NCBI RefSeq assembly: GCF_020171315.1
Contig: NZ_JAIUZP010000010.1
Location: 62,001-126,000, forward strand
Origin: Pseudooceanicola nanhaiensis
GTDB taxonomy: Bacteria; Pseudomonadota; Alphaproteobacteria; Rhodobacterales; Rhodobacteraceae
Length of the DNA stretch: 64,000 nt
Direction: 5' to 3'
Shown here piece after piece: positions 1-8,807 of the stretch. The notes beneath the pieces are model-generated. The model was given only the letters and a program-made list of their open reading frames with translations. It did no database searches and was not told the origin of the DNA. Position 1 is the stretch's first letter. Every line of letters starts with the position of its first letter. The position numbers and the translations under genes are program-made.

Positions 1-189
1 GGGTCGTATCGCTCATGGCTGTCTACTCGATAAAGTCACGGAATGGGGATCGGGAGATCGGTACTCCGGCGGGAGGTTAGGACCGTCTGCCTGCGAGGGC
101 AACCACCGTCAGAAGCCCGCCGTTCGGGCGGCCCGGCTTGAAAGCCCTTCGCTTTTCCAATCATATACCGCCAAAGGATCGAGGGCGCG

Positions 190-633
190 ATGAACAAACC
201 AGACATGGAATTCGTGAAGACGCATTTCGCGAAGGAGCTGCCCTATGTCGCGGCCCTGAACATGCGCTTCGACGAACTGACCGAGGGGGTGGCCGTGATG
301 ACCATGCCCTATGATGCCCGCCTCGTGGGCGATCCCGAAAGCGGGGTGATCCACGGCGGGGCGGTTTCCGCGCTTATGGACACCACCTGCGGCGCGGCAG
401 TCTTCTCCCACCCCGAGGCCTCCATGGGCACGGCGACGATCGACCTGCGGATCGACTACATGCGCGCGGCCAAGCCGGGCCGCGAGATCACCGCGCGGGC
501 GGAATGCTACCATGTCACCCGCTCGGTCGCCTTCGTGCGCGCCACTGCGACGGACGGCGAGGGCGACACGCCCGTGGCCACCGCCACCGGGGCCTTCACG
601 GTGGATCGCGCCGCATCGGAGGGCAAGGCATGA
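190..633 (+). CDS. PaaI-family hotdog thioesterase
   Basis: A 147-residue single-domain protein of the hotdog fold. The HGG segment at residues 55-57, followed by a helix with an acidic residue (Asp64), matches the active-site helix of PaaI/YdiI-type acyl-CoA thioesterases, which hydrolyse acyl- or aroyl-CoA to free CoA. Length is typical for the family. The stop overlaps the ATG of the next hotdog gene, so the two are translationally coupled. The substrate cannot be read from sequence. Confidence 0.85.
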   Translation: MNKPDMEFVKTHFAKELPYVAALNMRFDELTEGVAVMTMPYDARLVGDPESGVIHGGAVSALMDTTCGAAVFSHPEASMGTATIDLRIDYMRAAKPGREITARAECYHVTRSVAFVRATATDGEGDTPVATATGAFTVDRAASEGKA

Positions 634-1142
634 GCCGTCGTCCCCCCGAACCGGTGCAGGTCGTCAAGCAGCGGCGTGATGCGGCGCTGGCCGCGCTCGT
701 GGGCTCCGTGCCCTTCATCTCCTTCCTTGGTGTCACCTTCGACCGCCGCGGGGATGAACTGACCGCGATCCTGCCCTATCGCCGCGACCTGATCGGCAAC
801 CCGATGCTGCCCGCGCTCCATGGCGGGGCCACGGCGGGCTTCCTCGAGATCACCGCCCTGATCGGCCTCAGCTGGGGGATGCTGTGGGAGCAGGTGGAAA
901 CCGGGGCGGTCGATGTTGCCGCGCTGGGCGAGGGCTGGTGCCCGAAACTGCCCAAGACCATCGATTTCGCCACCGACTTCCTGCGCTCTGGCCTGCCGCG
1001 CGATGCCTATGCCCGGGCCGAGATCACCCGCTCGGGGCGGCGCTATGCCTCGGTCCGGGTCGAGGCCTGGCAGGATAACCGGCAGCGGCCCCATGCACAG
1101 GCAATCGGCCATTTCGTGATGCCGCAGGGCCCCATGGCATAA
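630..1142 (+). CDS. Second PaaI-like hotdog thioesterase
   Basis: A 170-residue hotdog protein. The start is the ATG at 630, which overlaps the stop of the previous gene as ATGA; a longer upstream reading would run inside that gene. The LHGG helix (HGG at residues 64-66, Glu73) is the expected catalytic helix. It shares fold but little sequence with its neighbour, so the pair may form a heteromer or act on different acyl-CoAs. The MATE gene follows after 13 bp, suggesting one transcript. Confidence 0.8.
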   Translation: MSRRPPEPVQVVKQRRDAALAALVGSVPFISFLGVTFDRRGDELTAILPYRRDLIGNPMLPALHGGATAGFLEITALIGLSWGMLWEQVETGAVDVAALGEGWCPKLPKTIDFATDFLRSGLPRDAYARAEITRSGRRYASVRVEAWQDNRQRPHAQAIGHFVMPQGPMA

Positions 1143-1155
1143 CGCAGGACAGACC

Positions 1156-2502
1156 GTGACCGACACCACCGGGCCCGAGGCCCTCACTCACCGCCGGGTG
1201 CTGCGGATCGCGGTCCCGATCGTGCTGTCCAACGTCACCGTGCCGATCCTCGGCGCGGTGGACACCGGCGTCGTCGGCCAGATCGCCGAGGCGCAGCCGA
1301 TCGCGGCCGTGGGCCTCGGCGCGGTCATCCTCTCGGCGATCTACTGGATCTTCGGCTTCCTGCGCATGGGCACCACCGGTATGACCGCCCGCGCCGCGGG
1401 GCAGGGCGACCGGGGCGAGGTCGCGGCGCTGCTGACCCGCGCGCTGATGTTCGGGCTGGGGGCGGGCGCGGTGATCGTCGCGCTGCAATGGCCGATCTTC
1501 GCAGGCGCCCTCGGGCTGGCCCCGGCCAGTGCCGAGGTCGAGGAGATGTCGCGCGCCTACATGGGCATCCGCATCTGGTCGGCCCCGGCGGCCATCGGGC
1601 TTTACGGTCTCACCGGCTGGCTCATCGCGCAGGAGCGCACCATGGCGGTGCTGGCGGTGCAGCTCCTGATGAACACGGTGAACATCGCGCTCGACCTCTG
1701 GTTCGTGCTGGGCCTCGGCTGGGGCGTCGAGGGCGTGGCCGCCGCCACCTTCATTGCCGAGTGGAGCGGTCTGGCGCTGGCGCTCTACCTCTGCCGGGCG
1801 GCGTTCCGCGATCCGGCGTGGCGCGACTGGGGCCGGGTCTTCGACCGGGTGGCGCTGATCCGGATGGGTGTGGTGAACGCCGACATCCTCGTGCGCTCGC
1901 TGCTGCTGAAGGCCACCTTCCTCTCCTTCATGTTCCTCGCCGCCGATTTCGGCGACGTGCAACTGGCGGCGAACCAGGTGCTGTTGCAGTTCCTCGAAAT
2001 CACCGCCTTCGCTCTCGACGGCTTCGCCTTCGCGGCCGAGGCCTTCGTCGGGCAGGCCATGGGGCGTGGAGACCGCGCGGGCCTGCGGCGCGGGGCGCTG
2101 CTGACCAGCGGTTGGAGCATCGCGATCTGCGTGCTTCTGGCGCTCTTCTTCGCGCTCGCCGGCGGCTGGCTGATCGACGTGATCACCAAGGCGCCCGAAG
2201 TGCAACAGGCCGCGCGGACCTACCTGCCGTGGATGGTCGCCGTGCCGGTGCTGGGCGTCGGGGCGTGGATGCTGGACGGGATTTTCATCGGGGCGACCCG
2301 CTCGCGCGACATGCGCAACATGATGGCGGTGAGCTTCGTGGTCTACGTGGTGGCGGCGGTGGCGCTGGTGCCGCCCTTCGGCAACCACGGCCTCTGGGCG
2401 GCCTTCCTGATCTCCTTCGTGGCGCGCGGCGTCACCCTGCTGATCCGCTACCCGGCGCTGGAGGCCGAGGCGGATCAGGTGGCGGCGGCCAAGGCGGCGT
2501 GA
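1156..2502 (+). CDS. MATE family efflux transporter (DinF-like)
   Basis: A 448-residue integral membrane protein with about 12 predicted helices and the two-fold MATE architecture. The N-terminal region around residues 15-45 is rich in Pro/Val/Leu and carries the VDTGVVGQ segment typical of DinF-type MATE proteins. These export organic cations or other toxic compounds in exchange for Na+ or H+. Translation starts at GTG 1156, only 13 bp after the thioesterase stop. The substrate is unknown. Confidence 0.88.
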   Translation: MTDTTGPEALTHRRVLRIAVPIVLSNVTVPILGAVDTGVVGQIAEAQPIAAVGLGAVILSAIYWIFGFLRMGTTGMTARAAGQGDRGEVAALLTRALMFGLGAGAVIVALQWPIFAGALGLAPASAEVEEMSRAYMGIRIWSAPAAIGLYGLTGWLIAQERTMAVLAVQLLMNTVNIALDLWFVLGLGWGVEGVAAATFIAEWSGLALALYLCRAAFRDPAWRDWGRVFDRVALIRMGVVNADILVRSLLLKATFLSFMFLAADFGDVQLAANQVLLQFLEITAFALDGFAFAAEAFVGQAMGRGDRAGLRRGALLTSGWSIAICVLLALFFALAGGWLIDVITKAPEVQQAARTYLPWMVAVPVLGVGAWMLDGIFIGATRSRDMRNMMAVSFVVYVVAAVALVPPFGNHGLWAAFLISFVARGVTLLIRYPALEAEADQVAAAKAA

Positions 2503-2803
2503 CGCGGGGCGGATAGAGTGAGGTGGCGCTGCTAACCCCGCTTCGTCTCTCGCTTACGTAAAGTTCGCAAAGCTCGGGATATCGCGCGATCCCACTTTGC
2601 GCTCTTTCTCGCTACCTTCACCGTTCCGCGTCTGCCCGTGCTTTGCACGGGCGCGCCCGAACCGCCCCCACGGGGCGGGCGCACTGCGCCCACCCCTCGG
2701 TTCGGGCGAGGTCGGGCCGGCTAAATCGAGGAGGGGATCGCGGAGAACCCCACCGCTTGCCCTTGCCCCCGCAACCGGGCCAGATACGGCCAAGGGGGAT
2801 CCC
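2503..2803. other. 301-bp gap between MATE and LysR genes
   Basis: No convincing gene. The frame of the LysR gene stays open upstream, but that extension is a Pro/Arg-rich GC artefact with no domain. The gap holds a perfect 10-bp palindrome at 2581-2590 flanked by GGG/CCC, and a short dyad with CCTCG/CGAGG arms (2695-2699 and 2707-2711). Either could be part of a terminator or operator. Confidence 0.4.
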
Positions 2804-3685
2804 ATGATCGAAAAGCTGGAAATGCTCATCGCACTCGCCCGGGAGGAGCACTTCGGCCGCGCGGCCGAAAGCCTCGGCATCACCCAGCCCAGCCTTTCCA
2901 CCGGGATCAAGCAGCTTGAGGCGCAGCTCGGCGTGCAGCTGGTCTGGCGCGGGTCGCGCTATCTGGGCCTGACGCCGGAAGGGCAGCGCGCGCTCGACTG
3001 GGCGCGGCGCATCGTCGGCGACGCCCGCACCTTCCGCGAGGAGATGCGCGCCGTTCACGCGGGCCTCTCCGGGGCGCTGCGCCTTGCGGTGATCCCCACC
3101 GCGCTCACCACCGCCGCCCATCTGACCCACGGGTTCTCCGCCGATCACCCCGGGGTCTCGCTCTCGGTCTATTCCCGCAGTTCCGACCAGATCCTCACGA
3201 TGATCGAGAACCTCGAGGCCGATGCGGGCATCACCTATCTCGACAACGAACCGCTGGGGCGGATGACGGCGATCCCGCTCTACCGCGAGAGCTATCACCT
3301 CGTGGTGCGGCGCGGCACGGCGCTGGCGGGGCGGGCGGCGCTCGACTGGGCCGACCTTGCCGATCAGCGGCTCTGCCTGCTGACGCCCGACATGCAGAAC
3401 CGGCGGATCATCAACCTGATGCTGCACGAGGCCGGTGTCGATCCCGGCGCGGGGGTCGAGAGCAATTCGACCGTCGTCCTGATGACCCATGTGGAGGAGG
3501 GCGGATGGGCCACGGTGCTGCCCGCGCAGATGGCCCGCTTCCTCGCCGCCGGGCGCGACGTGGTCTCGATCCCGATCCGGCAGAGCAACGTGCCCTCCGT
3601 CGGCCTCATCGCGCCGTGGCGCGAGCCCCATACCCCGGTTCTGGAGGCGCTGCTCTCGGCCGCGCGCAAACAGGCGGAGGTCTGA
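2804..3685 (+). CDS. LysR-family transcriptional regulator linked to the fds operon
   Basis: A 293-residue LysR-type regulator. The winged helix-turn-helix covers about residues 1-60 (AAESLGITQPSLSTGIKQLE), followed by a two-lobed effector-binding domain. The start is ATG 2804, preceded by the purine-rich AAGGGGGA; it places the HTH at the normal position. The gene lies directly upstream of and co-oriented with fdsG, as FdsR does in other bacteria, so it probably controls formate dehydrogenase. The nearby inverted repeats at 3686-3735 are candidate operators. Direct evidence for formate sensing is absent. Confidence 0.85.
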   Translation: MIEKLEMLIALAREEHFGRAAESLGITQPSLSTGIKQLEAQLGVQLVWRGSRYLGLTPEGQRALDWARRIVGDARTFREEMRAVHAGLSGALRLAVIPTALTTAAHLTHGFSADHPGVSLSVYSRSSDQILTMIENLEADAGITYLDNEPLGRMTAIPLYRESYHLVVRRGTALAGRAALDWADLADQRLCLLTPDMQNRRIINLMLHEAGVDPGAGVESNSTVVLMTHVEEGGWATVLPAQMARFLAAGRDVVSIPIRQSNVPSVGLIAPWREPHTPVLEALLSAARKQAEV

Positions 3686-3735
3686 CATTCGATAGGTGAT
3701 GTCTATCGAATGACGGAAAGCCGATATTGATATCG
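3686..3735. promoter_or_regulatory. Inverted repeats between LysR gene and fdsG (candidate operator)
   Basis: Immediately after the LysR stop lie 10-bp arms CATTCGATAG (3686-3695) and CTATCGAATG (3703-3712) separated by 7 bp. A second dyad, CGATAT (3722-3727) and ATATCG (3730-3735), follows. The region is AT-rich against a GC-rich background and lies 45-95 bp before the fdsG ATG. There is no T-tract, so an operator fits better than a terminator. Confidence 0.5.
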
Positions 3736-3779
3736 TATGCCACGGTGTGCCAGACCCCGATCACTACGGGAGGACGCCA

Positions 3780-4265
3780 ATGACATCGACACCAGCCCCC
3801 TCCGTCGCCCCGGCCGAGGCCGAGATCGACGCGCTCATTGCTGCGCAGCTGCATCTGGAGGGGCCGCTTCTGCCGATCTTCCACGCCTTGCAGGAGGCCT
3901 ATGGCCACGTCCCGCAGGCGGCGCTGTCGCGCATTGCGGAGGCGCTGAACCTGACCCGCGCGGAAGTGCACGGCGTCATGTCCTTCTACCACGATTTCCG
4001 CAGCGCACCGGCGGGCCGCCACGTGCTGAAGATCTGCCGGGCGGAAGCCTGCCAGTCCATGGGCGGCGCGGCGCTGGCGGATCGGCTGCTGGCCAAGCTG
4101 GGCCTTGGCTGGCACGGCACCACGCCCGACGGCAAGGTCACGGTGGAGCCGGTCTATTGCCTCGGCCTTTGCGCCTGTGCGCCCGCCGCCATGGTGGACG
4201 GCAAGGTGCGCGGACGGCTGGATGAGGCCGCCTGCGACGCGCTGATCGCGGAGGTGCGGGCATGA
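3780..4265 (+). CDS. fdsG: NAD-dependent formate dehydrogenase gamma subunit
   Basis: A 161-residue NuoE-like subunit carrying a [2Fe-2S] cluster. Visible ligand motifs are C-R-A-E-A-C near residue 90 and Y-C-L-G-L-C-A-C near residue 130, giving the four-Cys pattern of the family. It passes electrons within the soluble FdsABG complex that oxidises formate to CO2 and reduces NAD+. The start at ATG 3780 is preceded by GGGAGG; an earlier in-frame start lacks such a site. It overlaps fdsB by 4 bp. Confidence 0.93.
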   Translation: MTSTPAPSVAPAEAEIDALIAAQLHLEGPLLPIFHALQEAYGHVPQAALSRIAEALNLTRAEVHGVMSFYHDFRSAPAGRHVLKICRAEACQSMGGAALADRLLAKLGLGWHGTTPDGKVTVEPVYCLGLCACAPAAMVDGKVRGRLDEAACDALIAEVRA

Positions 4266-5788
4266 AGATCTATATCCCCGGTGACAGCGCAGCCAAGGCC
4301 GTCGGCGCCGATGCGGTGGCCGCGGCAGTCGCGCGCGAGGCGGCGGCGCGGGGTCTCGACGTCGAGGTGATCCGCAATGGCACCCGCGGCATGATCTGGC
4401 TGGAGCCGCTGCTGGAGGTCGAGGGCCCCGCGGGCCGCACCGGCTTTGGCCCCGTCACGGCGGCGGATGTGCCCGCGCTCTTCGACGCGGGCTTTGGCGC
4501 GCATCCCAAGGCGCTTGGCACGGTGGAGGAGCATCCCTTCTTCGCCCGCCAGACCCGCCTGACCTTCGCCCGCTGCGGGCTGACCGATCCGCTGTCGATG
4601 GCGGACTACGAGGCTCATGGCGGCCTGAAAGGTCTGCGCCGCGCGCTGGAGATGACCGGCGAGGCGATCGTCGACGAGGTCAAGGAAAGCGGGTTGCGCG
4701 GCCGCGGCGGCGCGGGTTTCCCGACGGGCATCAAGTGGGACACCGTGCGGCTGGCCCATGCGGATCAGAAATACATCGTCTGCAATGCCGACGAGGGCGA
4801 CAGCGGCACCTTCGCCGACCGGATGATCCTCGAGGGCGATCCCTTCTGCCTCTTCGAGGGCATGGTGATCGCGGGCCTCGGCGTGGGGGCGACCAAGGGC
4901 TACATCTACCTGCGCTCGGAATATCCCGATGCGGTCGAGATGACGCGCCGCGCGCTCGACGTGGCCTACCGGACGGGTCTCTTGGGCGATGTGCTGGGCT
5001 CCGGCCGCCGCTTCGATCTGGAATTGCGGGTGGGCGCGGGCGCCTATGTCTGCGGCGAGGAGACCTCTCTCCTGAACTCGCTGGAGGGCAAGCGCGGCGT
5101 GGTTCGGGCCAAGCCGCCGCTGCCCGCGCTGGAAGGCTTCATGGGCCGGCCCACGGTGGTCAACAACCTGATCTCGCTGGCAACTGTGCCGGTGATCTTT
5201 GCCAAGGGCGGGGCCTTCTACCGCGACTTCGGACTGGGCCGGTCGCGGGGCACGATCCCGGTGCAGATCGCGGGCAACGTGAAATACGGCGGGCTGTTCG
5301 AGACCGCCTTCGGCATGTCGCTGGGCGAGCTGGTCGAGGATGTGGCGGGCGGCACCGCCTCGGGCCGTCCGGTGAAGGCGGTGCAGGTGGGCGGCCCGCT
5401 GGGGGCCTACATGCCGGTGTCGAAGTTCGCCACGCCCTTCGGATACGAGGAATTCGACGGGCAGGGCGGGCTGATCGGCCACGCGGGCCTCGTGGTCTTC
5501 GACGACACGGCGGACATGCTGGGCATGGCGCGGTTCGCGATGGAATTCTGCGCCGTGGAAAGCTGCGGCAAGTGTACGCCCTGCCGGATCGGCGCGGTGC
5601 GCGGGGTCGAGACACTGGACCGGATCGCGGGTGGCGACGCGGCGGCGATCGACCTGCTGGAGGACCTTTGTGAGACGATGAAGGACGGCTCTCTCTGTGC
5701 GCTTGGCGGGCTGACGCCGATGCCGGTGATGTCTGCGCTGATGGGGTTTCCCGACGATTTCGCGCGCACGAAAAAGGCGGCGGAGTGA
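4262..5788 (+). CDS. fdsB: NAD-dependent formate dehydrogenase beta subunit
   Basis: A 508-residue NuoF-type diaphorase subunit. A thioredoxin-like N-terminal part is followed by the FMN/NADH-binding glycine-rich segment GLRGRGGAGFPTG (about residues 145-157). Near the C-terminus ESCGKCTPCRIG supplies three of the [4Fe-4S] ligands. It receives electrons from FdsA/FdsG and reduces NAD+. ATG 4262 overlaps the end of fdsG, consistent with translational coupling. Length and motifs are typical of the family. Confidence 0.95.
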   Translation: MKIYIPGDSAAKAVGADAVAAAVAREAAARGLDVEVIRNGTRGMIWLEPLLEVEGPAGRTGFGPVTAADVPALFDAGFGAHPKALGTVEEHPFFARQTRLTFARCGLTDPLSMADYEAHGGLKGLRRALEMTGEAIVDEVKESGLRGRGGAGFPTGIKWDTVRLAHADQKYIVCNADEGDSGTFADRMILEGDPFCLFEGMVIAGLGVGATKGYIYLRSEYPDAVEMTRRALDVAYRTGLLGDVLGSGRRFDLELRVGAGAYVCGEETSLLNSLEGKRGVVRAKPPLPALEGFMGRPTVVNNLISLATVPVIFAKGGAFYRDFGLGRSRGTIPVQIAGNVKYGGLFETAFGMSLGELVEDVAGGTASGRPVKAVQVGGPLGAYMPVSKFATPFGYEEFDGQGGLIGHAGLVVFDDTADMLGMARFAMEFCAVESCGKCTPCRIGAVRGVETLDRIAGGDAAAIDLLEDLCETMKDGSLCALGGLTPMPVMSALMGFPDDFARTKKAAE

Positions 5789-5840
5789 GATGGGCGGCGC
5801 ATCGATGCAGGCGTCGTTCGGTGGGGCAAACCGGCGCGCA

Positions 5841-5895
5841 GCGGGGGCCAGCCCCCGCACCCCCGGGAGTATTTTCGGAAAGATGAAAGGCGAGG
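5841..5895 (+). repeat. Interspersed repeat with GC hairpin, copy 1
   Basis: A near-perfect palindrome, GCGGGGGC (5841-5848) and GCCCCCGC (5851-5858), is followed by a CCCCCGGGAGTATTTT core and GATGAAAGGCG. A diverged copy lies on the minus strand at about 35718-35790. Here it sits inside the fds operon between fdsB and fdsA, and its downstream end supplies GAGGAGG, the fdsA ribosome-binding site. It resembles intergenic repeats I associate with Rhodobacteraceae genomes; this was not checked. Confidence 0.55.
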
Positions 5896-5905
5896 AGGTG
5901 CGGCC

Positions 5906-8806
5906 ATGAAGGATTTCATTATCCCCCCCAAGGACTGGGACATGGGCACCCCGCTCTCCCGCTCCACCAGGACCGTCACGCTGAGCATCGACGGCTTTGA
6001 CGTTACGGTGCCCGAGGGCACCTCCGTCATGCGGGCGGCGATGGAGGCGGGGATCAAGATCCCGAAACTCTGCGCCACTGACAGCCTCGAGGCCTTCGGC
6101 TCCTGCCGTTTGTGCGTTGTGGAGATCGAAGGCCGGCGGGGCACGCCGGCGTCCTGCACCACGCCGGTGGCGCAGCACATGAAGGTGCACACCCAGACGC
6201 CCAAGGTGAAGAAGCTGCGCAAGGGGGTGATGGAGCTCTATATCTCCGACCACCCGCTGGATTGCCTCACCTGTTCGGCCAATGGCGACTGCGAGTTGCA
6301 GGACATGGCGGGCATGGTCGGCCTGCGCGACGTGCGTTACCAGGCGCCGGATGCGGCGCCGCTGGCGAACCACTTCACGCCCCGCGACACCAGCGGCGCG
6401 GTGAACCCGGACTGGACGCCCAAGGACGACAGCAACCCCTATTTCACCTACGACCCTGCGAAATGCATCGTCTGCAACCGCTGCGTCCGGGCCTGCGAAG
6501 AGGTGCAGGGCACCTTTGCCCTGACCATCGAGGGCCGGGGCTTTGACAGCCGGGTCAAGGCGGGCGCGCCGGGGGATGACTTCCTCGCCTCCGACTGCGT
6601 CAGCTGCGGCGCCTGCGTGCAGGCCTGCCCGACCGCGACGCTGCAGGAGTCTTCCGTCATCGAGATGGGCACGCCCGACCGCTCCGTCATCACCACCTGC
6701 GCCTATTGCGGCGTCGGCTGTTCCTTCAAGGCAGAGCTGAACGGGGACGAGCTGGTGCGCATGGTGCCCTACAAGCACGGCAAGGCGAACCGGGGCCATT
6801 CCTGCGTGAAGGGCCGCTTTGCCTACGGCTATGCCAAGCACAAGGACCGCATCCTCAACCCGATGATCCGCGACACGATCGAGGAGCCGTGGCGCGAGGT
6901 GTCGTGGGAGGAGGCGCTGAGCTTTGCCGCCACGAAGATGCGCGGGCTTCAGGAGACCTACGGCAAGAAATCCGTGGGCGTCATCACCTCCAGCCGCTGC
7001 ACGAACGAGGAAACCTACCTCGTGCAGAAGCTGACCCGCGCGGTCTTTGGCAACAACAACACCGACACCTGCGCGCGCGTCTGCCATTCGCCCACCGGCT
7101 ATGGCCTGGGCCAGACCTTCGGCACCTCGGCAGGCACGCAGGATTTCGACAGTGTCGAGGACACCGACGTCGTCATCGTCATCGGCGCCAACCCAACCGA
7201 CGGCCACCCGGTCTTTGCCTCGCGGCTGAAAAAGCGGCTGCGGCAGGGGGCCAAGCTGATCGTCGTCGACCCGCGCCGGATCGACCTCGTGAAGACCGCC
7301 CATGTGGAGGCGGCGCACCACCTCGCCCTGCGGCCCGGCACCAACGTGGCCGTGGTCACGGCGCTGGCCCATGTGATCGTGACCGAGGGGCTCTTCGATC
7401 AGAGCTTCATCCAGGAGCGCTGCGACTGGGACGAGTTCCAGGAGTATGCCGAGTTCGTCTCGAACCCGCGCCATGCGCCGGAGGCGGTGGAACTGCTGAC
7501 CGGCGTGCCCGCGGCAGAGCTGCGCGCCGCGGCCCGGACCTTTGCGACCGGGGGCAATGGGGCGATCTACTACGGCCTTGGCGTGACGGAACACAGCCAA
7601 GGCTCCACCACCGTCATCGGCATCGCCAACCTCGCCATGCTGACCGGCAACATCGGCCGTAAGGGCGTGGGCGTGAACCCGCTGCGCGGCCAGAACAACG
7701 TGCAGGGCTCCTGCGACATGGGCTCCTTCCCGCATGAACTGCCGGGCTACCGCCATGTGAAACACCCCGAGGTCCGCGCGGTCTTCGAAGAGGTCTGGGG
7801 CGTCGAGATCGACGCGGAGCCGGGCCTGCGCATTCCCAACATGCTGGATGCCGCCGTCGATGGCACCTTCAAGGGCCTCTACTGTCAGGGCGAGGACATC
7901 CTGCAATCGGACCCGGACACCAAGCATGTGGCCAAGGGGCTTGCCGCGATGGAGTGTGTCATCGTCCATGACCTCTTCCTGAACGAGACGGCGAATTACG
8001 CCCATGTCTTCCTGCCCGGCTCCACCTTCCTCGAGAAGGAGGGCACCTTCACCAATGCCGAGCGCCGCATCAACCGGGTGCGCAAGGTGATGGCGCCGCT
8101 CAACGGCTATGCCGACTGGGAGGTGACGCAGATGCTGGCCAATGCCATGGGCGCGGGCTGGCACTACACCCACCCGGCGCAGATCATGGAGGAAATCGCC
8201 GCCACGACCCCCAGCTTTGCCGGTGTCACCTATGACCTGCTGGAGGAGAAGGGCTCGGTCCAGTGGCCCTGCAACGAGGACCACCCCGAGGGCACGCCGC
8301 TGATGCATGTCGATGGCTTCGTGCGCGGCAAGGGGCGGTTCATCGTCACCGAATACGTCGCCACGGACGAGAAGACCGGCCCGCGCTTCCCGCTGCTGCT
8401 GACCACGGGGCGCATCCTCAGCCAGTACAACGTCGGCGCCCAGACCCGGCGCACGGAAAACACCGTCTGGCACGATCAGGACGAGCTGGAAATCCACCCC
8501 CACGACGCCGAAGTGCGCGGCGTGAAAGAGGGCGACTGGGTCAAGCTGGCCTCGCGCTCGGGCGAGACGGCGCTGAAGGCCACGCTGACCGACCGGGTCA
8601 GCCCGGGCGTGGTCTATACCACCTTCCACCACCCGACGACGCAGGCCAACGTGATCACCACGGACTACTCCGACTGGGCCACCAACTGCCCGGAATACAA
8701 GGTGACGGCGGTGCAGGTCTCGCCCTCGAACGGGCCTACGGACTGGCAGGAGGACTACGAGGCGCAGGCCCGCCGCGCCCGTCGCATCCTGCCGGCGGCA
8801 GAGTGA
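5906..8806 (+). CDS. fdsA: NAD-dependent formate dehydrogenase alpha (molybdenum) subunit
   Basis: A 966-residue catalytic subunit. An N-terminal [2Fe-2S] ferredoxin domain (about residues 10-90) leads into NuoG-like and [4Fe-4S] ferredoxin Cys motifs (CIVCNRCVRAC, CVSCGACVQAC). The bis-MGD domain starts at CAYCGVGC, its own [4Fe-4S] site. The SSRCTNEE segment, near residue 360, carries the active-site Cys expected to ligate Mo; no in-frame TGA suggests selenocysteine. It oxidises formate to CO2. The GAGGAGG site 6-13 bp upstream supports the ATG start. Confidence 0.95.
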   Translation: MKDFIIPPKDWDMGTPLSRSTRTVTLSIDGFDVTVPEGTSVMRAAMEAGIKIPKLCATDSLEAFGSCRLCVVEIEGRRGTPASCTTPVAQHMKVHTQTPKVKKLRKGVMELYISDHPLDCLTCSANGDCELQDMAGMVGLRDVRYQAPDAAPLANHFTPRDTSGAVNPDWTPKDDSNPYFTYDPAKCIVCNRCVRACEEVQGTFALTIEGRGFDSRVKAGAPGDDFLASDCVSCGACVQACPTATLQESSVIEMGTPDRSVITTCAYCGVGCSFKAELNGDELVRMVPYKHGKANRGHSCVKGRFAYGYAKHKDRILNPMIRDTIEEPWREVSWEEALSFAATKMRGLQETYGKKSVGVITSSRCTNEETYLVQKLTRAVFGNNNTDTCARVCHSPTGYGLGQTFGTSAGTQDFDSVEDTDVVIVIGANPTDGHPVFASRLKKRLRQGAKLIVVDPRRIDLVKTAHVEAAHHLALRPGTNVAVVTALAHVIVTEGLFDQSFIQERCDWDEFQEYAEFVSNPRHAPEAVELLTGVPAAELRAAARTFATGGNGAIYYGLGVTEHSQGSTTVIGIANLAMLTGNIGRKGVGVNPLRGQNNVQGSCDMGSFPHELPGYRHVKHPEVRAVFEEVWGVEIDAEPGLRIPNMLDAAVDGTFKGLYCQGEDILQSDPDTKHVAKGLAAMECVIVHDLFLNETANYAHVFLPGSTFLEKEGTFTNAERRINRVRKVMAPLNGYADWEVTQMLANAMGAGWHYTHPAQIMEEIAATTPSFAGVTYDLLEEKGSVQWPCNEDHPEGTPLMHVDGFVRGKGRFIVTEYVATDEKTGPRFPLLLTTGRILSQYNVGAQTRRTENTVWHDQDELEIHPHDAEVRGVKEGDWVKLASRSGETALKATLTDRVSPGVVYTTFHHPTTQANVITTDYSDWATNCPEYKVTAVQVSPSNGPTDWQEDYEAQARRARRILPAAE

Positions 8807-8807
8807 T

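Noticed and set aside
2597-2803. Longer LysR protein starting at 2597
   Set aside because: The extra 69 residues are Pro/Arg-rich and would displace the helix-turn-helix from the N-terminus. ATG 2804 has a strong purine-rich site.
4154-8632. A 1492-codon open frame on the minus strand across fdsB and fdsA
   Set aside because: It is the antisense of well-recognised formate dehydrogenase genes. Its product is His/Arg/Asp-rich with no domain, as expected from GC-rich codon use.
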